Of a stretch of 64,000 nt of DNA, positions 9,830-19,309 are shown piece after piece (position 1 is the first letter of the stretch; every line of letters begins with the position of its first letter). The translations under genes and the position numbers were made by a program. The notes under the pieces are model-generated. The model searched no databases, had not been told where the DNA came from, and worked only from the letters and a program-made list of their open reading frames with translations. The DNA comes from Methanospirillum purgamenti (GTDB lineage: Archaea > Halobacteriota > Methanomicrobia > Methanomicrobiales > Methanospirillaceae), in assembly GCF_018502485.1 (NCBI RefSeq), contig NZ_CP075546.1; one strand, given 5' to 3'.

Positions 9830-10861
9830 ATGTCTGGTTCTATACCAAAGATAATCCTGGGATCGATAACCTTTTTCCTTGTGGCAATTGGTCTTTTTCT
9901 GCTATTTGCCATCACGATGGAATTCCTGGAAACATCATGTGTTCTCTGTGTGATACTGGGGATCTTCGTGGTGTATTCTGCATGTATTCTTCCAGCGATT
10001 GACCGAAGAGTTGAGCGTTCCAAATCTGGCGATGAAGATACAGGAAACCGGCGATACAGGGTTAAGAAAGAAAATGGCCTGAAAATACAGAGACGGCGGA
10101 GATACTGGGATATAATCTCATATCTGGCACTTCTTACAGGTACCTTTGTAGTTGTTCATCTGGTGGTTCTCCTGATGCATGAACTCTCCCATAGTCTTCT
10201 TGCTGTGTTGCTTGGGGCAAAACAGGATCCTCTTGATATCGTCTATGGAAGTTGGATTGGATCACATCGGGATGAAAATGTAGATTATACAAGCCTGTTT
10301 GCAACTGGAAAAGGTACATTGGCAGCAACCATTGCATGTGCAGGGCCATTCTCCAACATATTGCTCTTTATTATTACCGCCTGGATTTTATCGATAAAAG
10401 CAATGAAAAACCATCCCCGAATATTTCATTGCATCTTCTGGACCTGTATCGTAACCTTTTCAATGGTGTTTGAATATGTGTATACCCGGTCATTCCAGGC
10501 TCATGATGATTTTGGGAATATCACTCATGGTCTTGGTATCTCACCCTGGTGGATCTTTATCACTGGAACAATCCTTGGGATTATCGCTCTTTATTACATA
10601 ATTACCCAGTTACTTCCTACATACCTGGCTATTGTAATCCCGAATAACCGGTTACTACAATATACCGCGGTTTCATTTTTCTCGTTTATTATCTTCCTTT
10701 TTTATATTGGTCTTCGTATCACAAACTATCCAGATGTTCCTGAATGGTGGTGTGGGGTATCTGGGATCGCTGCTTTATTTATTGTCCCATTTCTGGCAAG
10801 TCCCGCCCGAGGGTGGGTGAAAAGGAGAATGAAGGCGGATTTTTGGGAGAGGAATTTATAA
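9830..10861 (+). CDS. Multi-pass membrane metalloprotease-like protein (M50-like HELSH)
   Basis: The product has 343 residues with about eight hydrophobic helices. The zinc-binding motif HELSH occupies residues 117-121 inside a helix (VVHLVVLLMHELSHSLLAVLLGAK), as in M50/site-2 and related intramembrane peptidases, where the fold places the active site in the membrane. A second conserved Asp ligand is not obvious (HDDFGN near 227 is a candidate), so activity is inferred only from HExxH. It is a single gene, divergent from the sensor upstream. It might instead be a non-proteolytic M50-like membrane protein. Confidence 0.65.
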   Translation: MSGSIPKIILGSITFFLVAIGLFLLFAITMEFLETSCVLCVILGIFVVYSACILPAIDRRVERSKSGDEDTGNRRYRVKKENGLKIQRRRRYWDIISYLALLTGTFVVVHLVVLLMHELSHSLLAVLLGAKQDPLDIVYGSWIGSHRDENVDYTSLFATGKGTLAATIACAGPFSNILLFIITAWILSIKAMKNHPRIFHCIFWTCIVTFSMVFEYVYTRSFQAHDDFGNITHGLGISPWWIFITGTILGIIALYYIITQLLPTYLAIVIPNNRLLQYTAVSFFSFIIFLFYIGLRITNYPDVPEWWCGVSGIAALFIVPFLASPARGWVKRRMKADFWERNL

Positions 10862-11033
10862 TGAAAGCATCTTTGAAAGTATTTCCCGTATTTACTAACA
10901 AGAAAAACTCCGATTAAAACCCAAAAGTTTTGAAAAATTATATGTTTCACAAATTTTCCTTTGATTCTTCCATAACATGAGGTTGATAAAAGTAATAAGG
11001 CAGTTTTATTGTTTTATACCCCAATCAGGTACC

Positions 11034-11426
11034 ATGCAGGAACAAAATCAACAGATCATTTCGGATTTTTTAGAGCATAGTGAGGAATTAAGTGATGATA
11101 TCATGCTTGAAGTTGAAAAGATGCTTGGGGTTACCCCGTTTATTTTTTCGGTCATGCAAGAGAGAACCGATACATTTGTTCTATCAACCCTTGCCGATTG
11201 TAAAACCGGAAGACCGAACCATCTTTCTCCAAAGATAGCTGAACTCGTTGCTATTGCAGCTGCGGCAGGAGCCGGTGCAGAAAATTGTTTGAAAGTTCAC
11301 ATCAATACTGCACAAAAGGAAGGAGCAACCCGCGATGAGATATTTGATACTATCATGATTGCAGCGTTAATAGGAAAGACAAAAATCCTTGCATCTGCTC
11401 TCCGATTGTTACCAGAAAAGGAATAA
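11034..11426 (+). CDS. Carboxymuconolactone decarboxylase (AhpD-like) family protein
   Basis: The product has 130 residues if started at the ATG at 11034 (MQEQNQQIIS); an upstream in-frame ATG at 10977 would add 19 poorly conserved residues. The core matches the CMD/AhpD fold, including PFIFSVMQERTDTF, a helix ending LVAIAAAAGAGAENCLKVH and GATRDEIFDTIMIAA. AhpD enzymes use a CxxC pair; here only one Cys remains (AENCLKVH), with the conserved His. Disulfide chemistry of the AhpD type is therefore unlikely unless it involves another molecule. It lies just upstream of a small Cys-rich protein, possibly co-transcribed. Confidence 0.8.
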   Translation: MQEQNQQIISDFLEHSEELSDDIMLEVEKMLGVTPFIFSVMQERTDTFVLSTLADCKTGRPNHLSPKIAELVAIAAAAGAGAENCLKVHINTAQKEGATRDEIFDTIMIAALIGKTKILASALRLLPEKE

Positions 11427-11449
11427 GACGAAAAAAATCATTTTACAGG

Positions 11450-11635
11450 ATGATAATGACCGACAACATGACATGTTGTGTCTGTGGCAAACCCGCTATA
11501 GGTATGCAGTTTCTTGGATGCTGTGCATCTGCGGTATGTGAAGACCATGCTGAACGGTTTTTGCTCGCACTGGTTCCCGGAGAAACCATGAAATCTGGTA
11601 CATGTACTTTTGTTAGATATCCGGATAAGAATTGA
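11450..11635 (+). CDS. Small cysteine-rich (zinc-finger-like) protein
   Basis: The product has 61 residues. The motif CCVCGKPA followed by GCCASAVCEDHAERF contains two CxxC-like pairs and a His, typical of a treble-clef or zinc-ribbon metal site. It starts 24 bp after the AhpD-like gene, with a weak purine-rich stretch (ACAGGA) ahead of the ATG at 11450 or the in-frame ATG at 11456. I do not recognise a named family. The spacing of the Cys residues and the operon-like position argue for a real gene. Confidence 0.6.
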   Translation: MIMTDNMTCCVCGKPAIGMQFLGCCASAVCEDHAERFLLALVPGETMKSGTCTFVRYPDKN

Positions 11636-11725
11636 AAAACTCATGCCATTTTTTCATCATCATTACCTCTATTTGGGTATGCTCTCTGCCTCATCTTTTA
11701 TATCCTATCTCATCGATCTCTTTTT

Positions 11726-12241
11726 ATGGCACTTACCGATTTTACTCCACTGATTTTTATAATTGTAGCAATTGTTGGCACTTTTGCCCAGATGATGAAA
11801 GAAAATAGGGGAATTACCACATCCCGCCGGATTGAAATACTTCTGAGCTGGATATTTCTCGTAATAGTCGGATTTGGTGGTATCTGGGCATTTATCGGGC
11901 ATACGTTTTTTGCAGACCGTGTCGCGGAGAGTATTGGATGGCCAGTTGGAAATCCCTTTCAGCAGGAGGTTGGGCTGGCAAACCTGGCTATCGGAGTTCT
12001 TGGACTATTATCATTCAGGATGATAGGATCATTTCGGGTTGCGACAATCATTGCATACAGCATATTCATGATCGGAGCTGGAATCGGCCATATCTGGCAG
12101 ATAATCACAACTGGAAATATGGCAGTCAACAATGCCGGCCCTATTCTCTGGATGGATCTGTTGGTCCCGCTGGTGATAATAATATTTTATCTCCTGGGTC
12201 AGCATGTACACCGGATAGAAGCGAATCCCTCATTAAAATGA
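11726..12241 (+). CDS. Small membrane protein of the DUF6790 type
   Basis: The product has 171 residues and five predicted helices (about 8-25, 36-58, 80-96, 103-123, 138-158). The conserved stretch FFADRVAESIGWPVGNPFQ followed by EVGLANLAIGVLG is characteristic of DUF6790, found in many bacteria and archaea with no assigned function. A TATA-like TTTTATAT lies about 25 bases before the ATG. It stands alone, convergent with the methyltransferase gene. Confidence 0.75.
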   Translation: MALTDFTPLIFIIVAIVGTFAQMMKENRGITTSRRIEILLSWIFLVIVGFGGIWAFIGHTFFADRVAESIGWPVGNPFQQEVGLANLAIGVLGLLSFRMIGSFRVATIIAYSIFMIGAGIGHIWQIITTGNMAVNNAGPILWMDLLVPLVIIIFYLLGQHVHRIEANPSLK

Positions 12242-12265
12242 TGAATTTTCTTATTACCTCCTTAT

Positions 12266-13024
12266 TTATGACGTCAATGGACTTTTCTTCATGATAAAGT
12301 AGGTATATCCATACTCATGAGAATATTTCCTGTGAATATCCATCTCCATTTCAAGACCCTGGATAATGCACTGTGCATCACTATTATCTGTAAATTTCTC
12401 TTTTAGCATACCAAGCCTGGTAGTTAACGGTTTATAAAAGTGATTCCACCATCCAGTATCTGCAAGCCTGAATGAACCAATAAGAGAATACCCTTCTGAA
12501 CGAATCATCTCTTCTGCTTCCGGCACCGATGGCATATCAGGAGATATTTCATTAAAGAAGTTTTTACACTCTTCAGAAGGGGAATTGGTATACCAGGTAC
12601 AGTCAGAGATCATCATGTACCCTTGTGGTTTTATAAATTTCTTCCACGTCTGAAGGGCTGGCAATATGCCAATAATGAAAGCAGAACCTTCTGCCCAGAC
12701 GATATCAAAGATTTCTTCATCAAAGGGCAGATTATCCATAGATGCCTGACGGGTTGTAATGTTCCGGTCAAGCCCAGCTGTTTTTGCCCGATTTGTGAGA
12801 TCATCCAGGAATGGCTGATGAAGATCAGTTGCCGTGATATGAGAGTCAGGGCTAATCCTCGCAAGTGTTAGATCCTGCATACCGGATCCACATCCGATAT
12901 CCAGAATCCTTCCCCGTTTAGCATCAGGAGGGAGGAAAGAAAAAGCATATGCTGTTGCTTCATCTAAACCCGGACCTTGCCGGGGCAATCCTTCAAACAT
13001 TGATGAGATAAGATTTACATCCAT
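12266..13024 (-). CDS. Class I SAM-dependent methyltransferase
   Basis: The product has 252 residues from the ATG at 13024 (MDVNLISSMFEGLPRQGPG), which matches the usual start of this family; the frame extends 31 codons further upstream but that part looks untranslated. Motif I is ILDIGCGSGMQ, the acidic end of strand 2 is TATDLHQPF, and the motif IV region is FDIVWAEGSAF, all as in small-molecule methyltransferases of the UbiE/CoQ5-like group. The acceptor is not predictable. It faces the DUF6790 gene and shares a strand with the EFR1 gene, which lies about 135 bp upstream of it. Confidence 0.88.
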   Translation of the reverse strand: MDVNLISSMFEGLPRQGPGLDEATAYAFSFLPPDAKRGRILDIGCGSGMQDLTLARISPDSHITATDLHQPFLDDLTNRAKTAGLDRNITTRQASMDNLPFDEEIFDIVWAEGSAFIIGILPALQTWKKFIKPQGYMMISDCTWYTNSPSEECKNFFNEISPDMPSVPEAEEMIRSEGYSLIGSFRLADTGWWNHFYKPLTTRLGMLKEKFTDNSDAQCIIQGLEMEMDIHRKYSHEYGYTYFIMKKSPLTS

Positions 13025-13158
13025 GACTAAAGGCGTTCGAATGAAAGAATGAAATGCTTTCTGGTTTTTAGAGAGAAAAAAGCCCGGGCAGCGAAAAATA
13101 TGTCGAAGAGTCGACAAAAAGAAATAAAGTTGAAAAAAAGGAGTTCATTCGTTTTTAC

Positions 13159-13959
13159 TCATGAAGTATCCGATAATTCATGTTGTAGTTCTGGTATCGA
13201 TACATCCGGATTACGATACCGTGCCCGTCCGTGTGTCTTTTTTCCTGCCTGAATAGCTTGTACAGGGCAGATATGAATACATCCGCAACAGAGTTCACAA
13301 TGATGCTTCCAGATCGGCTTTTTATCTACAAGTTCAATATTTGCTGCAGGGCAGACAGAAACACAGATCCCACAGGAAATGCAGGTATCACTGACGGTAA
13401 ATAGCCGATCTTTGTTGTGTACATCAGAAACAAACCGGTTATAGAAAAGAGAGTGAAAAAATGATAATATTAATGACCGGGATACGGGCTTTCCTTTTCC
13501 CTGACGAATATCACCTATTATCTTCTGAATCTCTGTATCTGCTGATTTCAAGAGTTTATCTTGTTTTTTTCCGGTTGGCGGCTCATACATTAGGATATAA
13601 TTTCCTGGCATGCGAAGAGAATATCCGGCAGAAAGCCCCCGGCCTGTTTGTTTGAGAAGTCCATCCAATTGAGTAAGTGTAGTGCGTCCTCCTCCCCCTC
13701 CATTGGTAACAACGGAGAAGACGTACCCAATCCCTGAAAGATCCAAACGTTTGGCAAATTCTGCAACCATTACAGGAAGGCCGGTAAAATAAACCGGGCA
13801 TACAATTCCCACCTGGTCTGCATCAGGGACAATAGATCCGGTAGAATCCCTGAAGGTAGAGATAGGAATCATCTCACAGTTTTCTAATGAACCGGCGATC
13901 TTTTTCGCAACAGACAGAGAGTTCCCAGTGCCAGTAAAATAATACACAATTGTTTTCAT
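13159..13959 (-). CDS. EFR1-type flavodoxin-ferredoxin protein
   Basis: The product has 266 residues. The N-terminal flavodoxin domain (1-170) starts with YYFTGTGNSLSVAKKIAG, the FMN phosphate loop. The C-terminal part carries two 4Fe-4S clusters: CISCGICVSVCP (near 193-204) and CELCCGCIHICP (near 222-233). The EFR1 family combines these modules and is thought to pass electrons between ferredoxin and flavin in strict anaerobes. No partner oxidoreductase is adjacent. The upstream region (13960-14100) is AT-rich with repeated GATAT words, but I cannot define an operator. Confidence 0.85.
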   Translation of the reverse strand: MKTIVYYFTGTGNSLSVAKKIAGSLENCEMIPISTFRDSTGSIVPDADQVGIVCPVYFTGLPVMVAEFAKRLDLSGIGYVFSVVTNGGGGGRTTLTQLDGLLKQTGRGLSAGYSLRMPGNYILMYEPPTGKKQDKLLKSADTEIQKIIGDIRQGKGKPVSRSLILSFFHSLFYNRFVSDVHNKDRLFTVSDTCISCGICVSVCPAANIELVDKKPIWKHHCELCCGCIHICPVQAIQAGKKTHGRARYRNPDVSIPELQHELSDTS

Positions 13960-14144
13960 CGCCCTTCCTCCCGGTATTGATATCAGAGATCACATATGGA
14001 TATCGATATTCTTGAAGTAAGATATGATATTCATATCTATTTGGATTCAGTGGAAAAACCGAAACGACTCTCTCATATTAAGAATAACAGGAAAGACTGA
14101 ATTATCAAATGATTGATGAATCAGCAAGGGTTTGGTTTTGTCGG

Positions 14145-14963
14145 CTATGGAGCATGGATGGGGACATTGACTGTCCCGTTCATCCAGTCGGCAGGATTAT
14201 CCCATTCAGATTGTTGTGTTTTGGCAAAATAAACTTCGACGATTCCTTTTTCTTCCAATTTCTTCAATACCTGAAATTCATAATTGTAAAATATACGGGT
14301 TGGTTTTGCACCTTCCACATAGCACCATACTTTTACAGGCTTTCCAGTTGCTTTTGAAATAAGTTCTGCCATTTCTGCAAATCTGGTCGAATATGCTGCC
14401 CATATCGCATCAGCCTGCTCAAATGTAACCGGATGGGGATCCAGGTATGGTTTTCCAAAGATCATAACAGTTCCATTTTCAGCCTTTGAACGCTCATACC
14501 AGTGTTCATTCATAATCTGTTGCCAAGAGGGATAGGGGAAATATCCATCCACACCCAGGGCCCAAATCGCACGGTTTTGTGTACCATTCTGGTAACTGCC
14601 ATCATTTATGGAATCTATCAGCCGGAGCAGGCTTCCATGATTTCCTTTTGCAGAGTAAAACCCCATATGAACCTGAGTGCCGGGTGTGTTGAGTAATGGC
14701 TCATATTTTACCGCTTCATCAAAAAGCCGCGGAGTAAAATCCGGATCCTGTAGTTCTTCTAGTTTTTCTGAAGGATCTGGAAATACCGGAATGTGTTCTG
14801 AAACTCCCGAACATCCGGAAGGAGAAGACAAAGAGGATAATATGGATTCTCCAAACAGGAATGATGTTGCAAGAATGCAGGAAAAAATAAGCAGACCTGC
14901 CAGCACCAAGATAAAACGGGTGCTTCTGGTATTTAGCGGTGATGATTTCATGAAAACCCTCAC
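14145..14963 (-). CDS. Exported protein of unknown function next to ppcA
   Basis: The product has 272 residues from a GTG at 14963, which overlaps the TGA of ppcA by three bases; an ATG at 14951 is the alternative. A hydrophobic segment at 18-37 (FILVLAGLLIFSCILATSFL) is a signal anchor or signal peptide. The remainder is soluble, with YSAKGNHGSLLRLIDSIND and a C-terminal AKTQQSEWDNPADWMNG. I do not recognise a family. The tight coupling to PEP carboxylase is probably positional, since the protein is predicted to be outside the membrane. Confidence 0.65.
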   Translation of the reverse strand: MRVFMKSSPLNTRSTRFILVLAGLLIFSCILATSFLFGESILSSLSSPSGCSGVSEHIPVFPDPSEKLEELQDPDFTPRLFDEAVKYEPLLNTPGTQVHMGFYSAKGNHGSLLRLIDSINDGSYQNGTQNRAIWALGVDGYFPYPSWQQIMNEHWYERSKAENGTVMIFGKPYLDPHPVTFEQADAIWAAYSTRFAEMAELISKATGKPVKVWCYVEGAKPTRIFYNYEFQVLKKLEEKGIVEVYFAKTQQSEWDNPADWMNGTVNVPIHAP

Positions 14964-16438
14964 CCAAGGAATTTCCTAATTGCTCCTGCACGGATGATCA
15001 TGTCCTGAACACTATCTATCTGGCATGCAGTTACTGCTTTCTCAATCTGACCGGAAAGTGCCATATGTTCTGGATGAGGATCCAGGTCAACCCAGTCAGG
15101 CAGGATTTTCTTCACATCTGCCGGAAGATATGTGGAATCTGGATTCAGGAATCTGCAAGCATCAGCAAGATCGTCAGTAATGTACCGGTAGTTATCCATG
15201 ACAAAATCGCGATCCTTTTCTGTCAATACATTCAGTCCGAGTATTTCCGGAGGAATTCCAATAGAATACAAAGCTGCAGTCACGGTAATGGCTCGGGGTA
15301 ATGATACCGCTCCCATGTTTCGTGAATACCCAAAAAGACCAACATGTAATTTTCGTTTTCTTCTACTTGGAATATATGATGCGACCCGATTGATGAGCGG
15401 AGCAAGTCCCTGGATCTGTTTCTGGTATCCGGCAGCGTACCGCTCAATCAATGAAACTGCTATTGTATCGTCAATATCCCTGGCAGGTGCTATCTCTCGC
15501 TCTTCAAGGTACCGGATAGCTGATACTGCCTCATCAAGATGTGCATCATATTTGAATGCAGACTGAATCGTAAATGTATATGCCCCGGCATACTCATCTG
15601 CTACCCGTCTGACCGTATCAGGTCGTAAGTTCCCCCTGAACGGAGCGGTTCCTGCCCCTATTATGGGGTAAATCGGAATCCCGCTCTCTTCAGAGAGAAG
15701 ATGAAGACGCCAGAGCCCTATCTTGTTCAGGAGCACTGCCCCGATCTGTCCATAGTTTACCGCAGGATCGGACCGTGCAAAAAAGACACGCTGGTAATCA
15801 AGTTCTTTATCCTGGAAATATCGCCGCAGAATCGTATCAGCACCAAGAATTCCGTCTTTGTCCTCAAAAAGCGGAATAACCCGTATCTTATCTGGATGGA
15901 ATGAACCAATCCAGTCAGCAATGGTAAGATCCCGGCCACCAAGTCTTTTATGTTGCTGGCCGATGACAAAATCACAGTAATATTGGTAGATATTATCAAT
16001 TGATGCAAATGAAGTCGTCATCGGAAGGATGACTTCGAAGATGGGTGCAAGGGTATCTCCGTAAAAGTGGTGGGCAACATCATATGAACGGGGGATAGAT
16101 CCTAGTGTTTCAAGGAGGATCTTCGCTTCAGTTCGTTCGATCTCCGGATTTGGTACACGAAGGGTTAAAAAGAGGTCACGCCCGAGGTGGTGGTCCTTAA
16201 AATAATCCCCATACCTGGAGAGGAGTTTTTTTACCACATAATTATCAACCTCCTTTCCTTCACAGTCCCACATCTGCTCCGTGCACCCTAAGTGAGAGTA
16301 CACATAGTATGCTTCTTTTACCTCATCTTCACCGGTTAATTCAATATTTTCAGTAAAAAATGGAGTATGGACATTGTCCGGGTGCTGGGTGCTCATCGTC
16401 CGGGGTATTTTCGGGGGTATGCCATACTGTTCTTTCAT
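14960..16438 (-). CDS. ppcA: Archaeal-type phosphoenolpyruvate carboxylase
   Basis: The product has 492 residues, the length of the archaeal PpcA class and about half that of bacterial PEPC. The start PRTMSTQHPDNVHTPFF and the stretch GCTEQMWDCEGKEVDNY are highly characteristic, as are GSFHPDKIRVIPLFEDKDG and the C-terminal LFGYSRNMG. It carboxylates PEP to oxaloacetate in the cytoplasm, feeding the incomplete TCA branch and aspartate/glutamate synthesis in methanogens; here a malic enzyme gene lies at 37092. The start codon ATG at 16438 opens the gene about 95 bp after the SpoIIE phosphatase gene ends on the same strand. Confidence 0.97.
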   Translation of the reverse strand: MKEQYGIPPKIPRTMSTQHPDNVHTPFFTENIELTGEDEVKEAYYVYSHLGCTEQMWDCEGKEVDNYVVKKLLSRYGDYFKDHHLGRDLFLTLRVPNPEIERTEAKILLETLGSIPRSYDVAHHFYGDTLAPIFEVILPMTTSFASIDNIYQYYCDFVIGQQHKRLGGRDLTIADWIGSFHPDKIRVIPLFEDKDGILGADTILRRYFQDKELDYQRVFFARSDPAVNYGQIGAVLLNKIGLWRLHLLSEESGIPIYPIIGAGTAPFRGNLRPDTVRRVADEYAGAYTFTIQSAFKYDAHLDEAVSAIRYLEEREIAPARDIDDTIAVSLIERYAAGYQKQIQGLAPLINRVASYIPSRRKRKLHVGLFGYSRNMGAVSLPRAITVTAALYSIGIPPEILGLNVLTEKDRDFVMDNYRYITDDLADACRFLNPDSTYLPADVKKILPDWVDLDPHPEHMALSGQIEKAVTACQIDSVQDMIIRAGAIRKFLG

Positions 16439-16532
16439 GTTTTTCAGTACTCATTGGCAGTTCACATGCATGAGTATTCTGATCCTTATGATACCCAAGT
16501 ATTCAGAAAAATATTCACAAGGCATCTATCAT

Positions 16533-17879
16533 TTATTTCTTCGGGTAATACCCGATAGCGAGGATGGTGCAGTCATCACTCATGGGCTGATCACCGGTCC
16601 AGGCTTTTACTTCAGTGTTTAGAAGTGAAACGATCTCATCCGGACTTTTGAATGTGATTTGGTTTAATACTTCTATCGTCCTTTCTACCCCGAAAAATTC
16701 CTCACCATGTTCTGCTTCAGTCACTCCGTCACTGACAACCATAAGGATATCGCCAGGGTTTAAGGAGATCATATGGCACATAAACTTCTCTTCTTCCAGC
16801 ACCCCTGCTGGCAGGTTCCCATCTGATTCCTCCTGATATGCACCAGCACCAGACTGAGTTATAAGGAAGGGGGCAGGATGGCCGGCATTACAATAGGTAA
16901 CCACTCCATCAGGTCTGATGATACCAACAATCAGCGTAATAAACTGTTTACAATCACCATCTTCAAGAAATGAACGATTTACTTCACTGACCAGAGCACA
17001 GGGATCACGGGTCTCCCGGATTTTCGATCTGAGAAGCATCCTTGTTGAGGACATCAAAAGTGCTGCAGGAACACCTTTTCCGGATACATCACCCAGTGCA
17101 AAATACAGGCTATTATCATCAAGTTCAAGGTAGTCGTAGAGATCACCACCGACATAGGAAGCAGGAATCAACGATGCAGAAAGTTTGAGAGTGTTCTGCT
17201 CATGAGTCTTCTGAGGAAGCGAACCGAGTTGTATCTGTCTCGCTGCCTGCAGTTCACCTTCAATCTGGTAAGACTTTCTGGTATTTTCTGCTTCAATTCG
17301 CAGGTTATTTACAATGAAGACAAAGATTACAAGCCCTGCAATTGTCGGGAGAAAGATGTCAAGAATCCCTTCTATCATCTCACCAGGATCAAGAATATCA
17401 GCCCTGATTCCATTATCCCCAATGCCAAACTGAAGGAATCCAATAATAAATCCCAGGATACAAACATGAGGGATTCGGATCAGCTCATTTTTATTTAACA
17501 ACCGGAACACCCCTCCAATGACTCCACACAGAAGGGTTACCAGACAACCAGACGGCTCAACTGGATGTCCTATTGCAACCTGAATCAGGAGACCAAGGCA
17601 TCCTGCCAGAAATCCTCCGGGAATTCCAGCAATTAATCCAGCAATAACCGGACCAAGAATCTGGATGCTGATAAAATATGGCCCTATCCCAACGCCAGTC
17701 AGGATCCCATATGCATAAAAAAATCCGCCTATGAGGGCCATAAACAGAACTGAGAATGGAGAAAATGATTTAGAGAGAAAAACTCCCGCATACCTGCTCC
17801 TGGTTAGGAAGTACGCAATCAGGGATATAACTGCTACACCATCACAGAGCTCAACAAGACGTTCCAGCTCAAAAACCAT
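16533..17879 (-). CDS. 5TMR-LYT membrane sensor with SpoIIE/PP2C phosphatase domain
   Basis: The product has 448 residues. The N-terminal 190 residues hold five or six helices with the pattern of 5TMR-LYT receptors (GGFFYAYGILTGVGIGPYFIS, then GPVIAGLIAGIPGGFLAG). A short helix linker (about 200-230) leads to a SpoIIE-type PP2C domain with its metal-binding Asps in GGDLYDYLELDD and FALGDVSGKGVPAALLMS, and MVVSDGVTEAEHGEEF. It probably dephosphorylates a Ser/Thr-phosphorylated regulator in response to a membrane-sensed signal. No anti-sigma-like partner kinase is nearby. Confidence 0.9.
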   Translation of the reverse strand: MVFELERLVELCDGVAVISLIAYFLTRSRYAGVFLSKSFSPFSVLFMALIGGFFYAYGILTGVGIGPYFISIQILGPVIAGLIAGIPGGFLAGCLGLLIQVAIGHPVEPSGCLVTLLCGVIGGVFRLLNKNELIRIPHVCILGFIIGFLQFGIGDNGIRADILDPGEMIEGILDIFLPTIAGLVIFVFIVNNLRIEAENTRKSYQIEGELQAARQIQLGSLPQKTHEQNTLKLSASLIPASYVGGDLYDYLELDDNSLYFALGDVSGKGVPAALLMSSTRMLLRSKIRETRDPCALVSEVNRSFLEDGDCKQFITLIVGIIRPDGVVTYCNAGHPAPFLITQSGAGAYQEESDGNLPAGVLEEEKFMCHMISLNPGDILMVVSDGVTEAEHGEEFFGVERTIEVLNQITFKSPDEIVSLLNTEVKAWTGDQPMSDDCTILAIGYYPKK

Positions 17880-18145
17880 ACCATTCTCCCGGGTTCATTT
17901 TTTTAAAACAGAGATATAATATCATTCCAAATCTGTACGTAGATCAGGCACAGAACAGACGAAGACATACACAGAGTTTAAGCGATGAAATCATATATAG
18001 GGATATGGATTATTGTGCTAATTTTTGAGCTTCCCTTCAGAGCAAAAATATTTGGGATTGGAAGGGACTAAAAAACCGGCATCCATATCTCAATACATAA
18101 ATACAAGCATGTGGAGTAATGCTAATAAGAAAAAGGGGGAAGACC

Positions 18146-19309
18146 ATGACTGAGACAACGTTCGAGCTGAGAAAATTTGTAGCTCCTGAATTCATAATCG
18201 GTGTGGATGCCCGGCAATTAGCAGGAAGATATGCAAAAAACCTTGGTGCCAGTCATGTGTTTCTGGTAACCGGTCCGAATATCATCAAAGCCGGATGGGT
18301 TCAGGATGTTATTGAGAGTCTTGAGTCCGAGGGGATCCGGCATACCCTTTTTTCAGAAGTCTCTCCAAATCCCCGCGATCATGAGGTCATGACCGGTGCT
18401 GAGCAGTACAAATCTGCAGGATGTGACGCTGTTGTTGCAGTCGGTGGAGGAAGCCCTATGGACTGTGCGAAAGGTATAGGGATTGTGGTCTCAAATGATC
18501 AACATATTCTGGAATTTGAAGGCATTGACAATGTCAGGATTCCGGCTCCCCCCCTAATCTGTATTCCTACAACAGCCGGATCAGCAGCCGATGTCTCTCA
18601 ATTTGCAATTATTACCGACACCAGTAGAAAAGTTAAGATTGCAATTGTCAGTAAGAAAATTGTGCCAGACATTTCTTTAAGTGACCCCGTTCCCCTGACA
18701 TCATTGAGTAAAGAATTGACCGCACATACCGGGATGGATGCAATTGTTCATAGTATCGAAGCATATGTATCAAATGCCTCATCCCCGGTTACAGACATCC
18801 AGGCTCTTGAATCGATCCGTCTCTTAAGTGCGTATCTCCCCCTCGCGTACCATAATCCGGATCATATCGGGTACCGGTATAAGACCATGCTTGGAAGCCT
18901 GCTTGCCGGTCTGGCTTTTTCAAATGCAAGTCTTGGAGCAGTTCATGCGATGGCTCATAGTCTTGGAGGACTCTCTGATCTCCCTCATGGTGAATGCAAT
19001 GCACTCCTTCTGGAATCGGTGATTGACTACAATTTTTCTGTATGTCCAGACCGGTACGAAGCAGTTGCAGAGGCTATGAATGTAGATTGCCAATCACATG
19101 ACACACAGGGAATTAAACAGAAGTTATTATCTGCTCTTCAAACACTCAGGAATGAGCTCGGAATAACAGAGCGACTTGGTGATCTGGGAGTTACCAAAGA
19201 ACACATTCCTGCTCTCGCAAAATCTGCAATGCGGGATCCATGCCTTGCGACAAATCCACGAAGACTGACTGTTACAGAACTGGAACAAATATATGAAGGA
19301 GCCCTTTGA
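18146..19309 (+). CDS. Iron-containing (group III) alcohol dehydrogenase
   Basis: The product has 387 residues from the ATG at 18146, chosen because AGGGGGAAG lies just upstream; an ATG at 18119 is in frame but less well placed. The NAD(P) loop GGGSPMDCAKG is near 95-105. Iron ligands are visible as Asp and His in HTGMDAIVHSIEAY and two further His in AMAHSLGGLSDLPHGECN. It oxidises or reduces a short alcohol/aldehyde with NAD(P)H in the cytoplasm. Its stop codon lies inside the start of the downstream kinase-like gene (17-bp overlap), so the two are co-expressed. The true substrate is open. Confidence 0.92.
   Translation: MTETTFELRKFVAPEFIIGVDARQLAGRYAKNLGASHVFLVTGPNIIKAGWVQDVIESLESEGIRHTLFSEVSPNPRDHEVMTGAEQYKSAGCDAVVAVGGGSPMDCAKGIGIVVSNDQHILEFEGIDNVRIPAPPLICIPTTAGSAADVSQFAIITDTSRKVKIAIVSKKIVPDISLSDPVPLTSLSKELTAHTGMDAIVHSIEAYVSNASSPVTDIQALESIRLLSAYLPLAYHNPDHIGYRYKTMLGSLLAGLAFSNASLGAVHAMAHSLGGLSDLPHGECNALLLESVIDYNFSVCPDRYEAVAEAMNVDCQSHDTQGIKQKLLSALQTLRNELGITERLGDLGVTKEHIPALAKSAMRDPCLATNPRRLTVTELEQIYEGAL

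Noticed and set aside
17985..18071. 28-codon frame in the leader region of the alcohol dehydrogenase
   Set aside because: A short hydrophobic peptide is possible, but there is no ribosome-binding site or other support.
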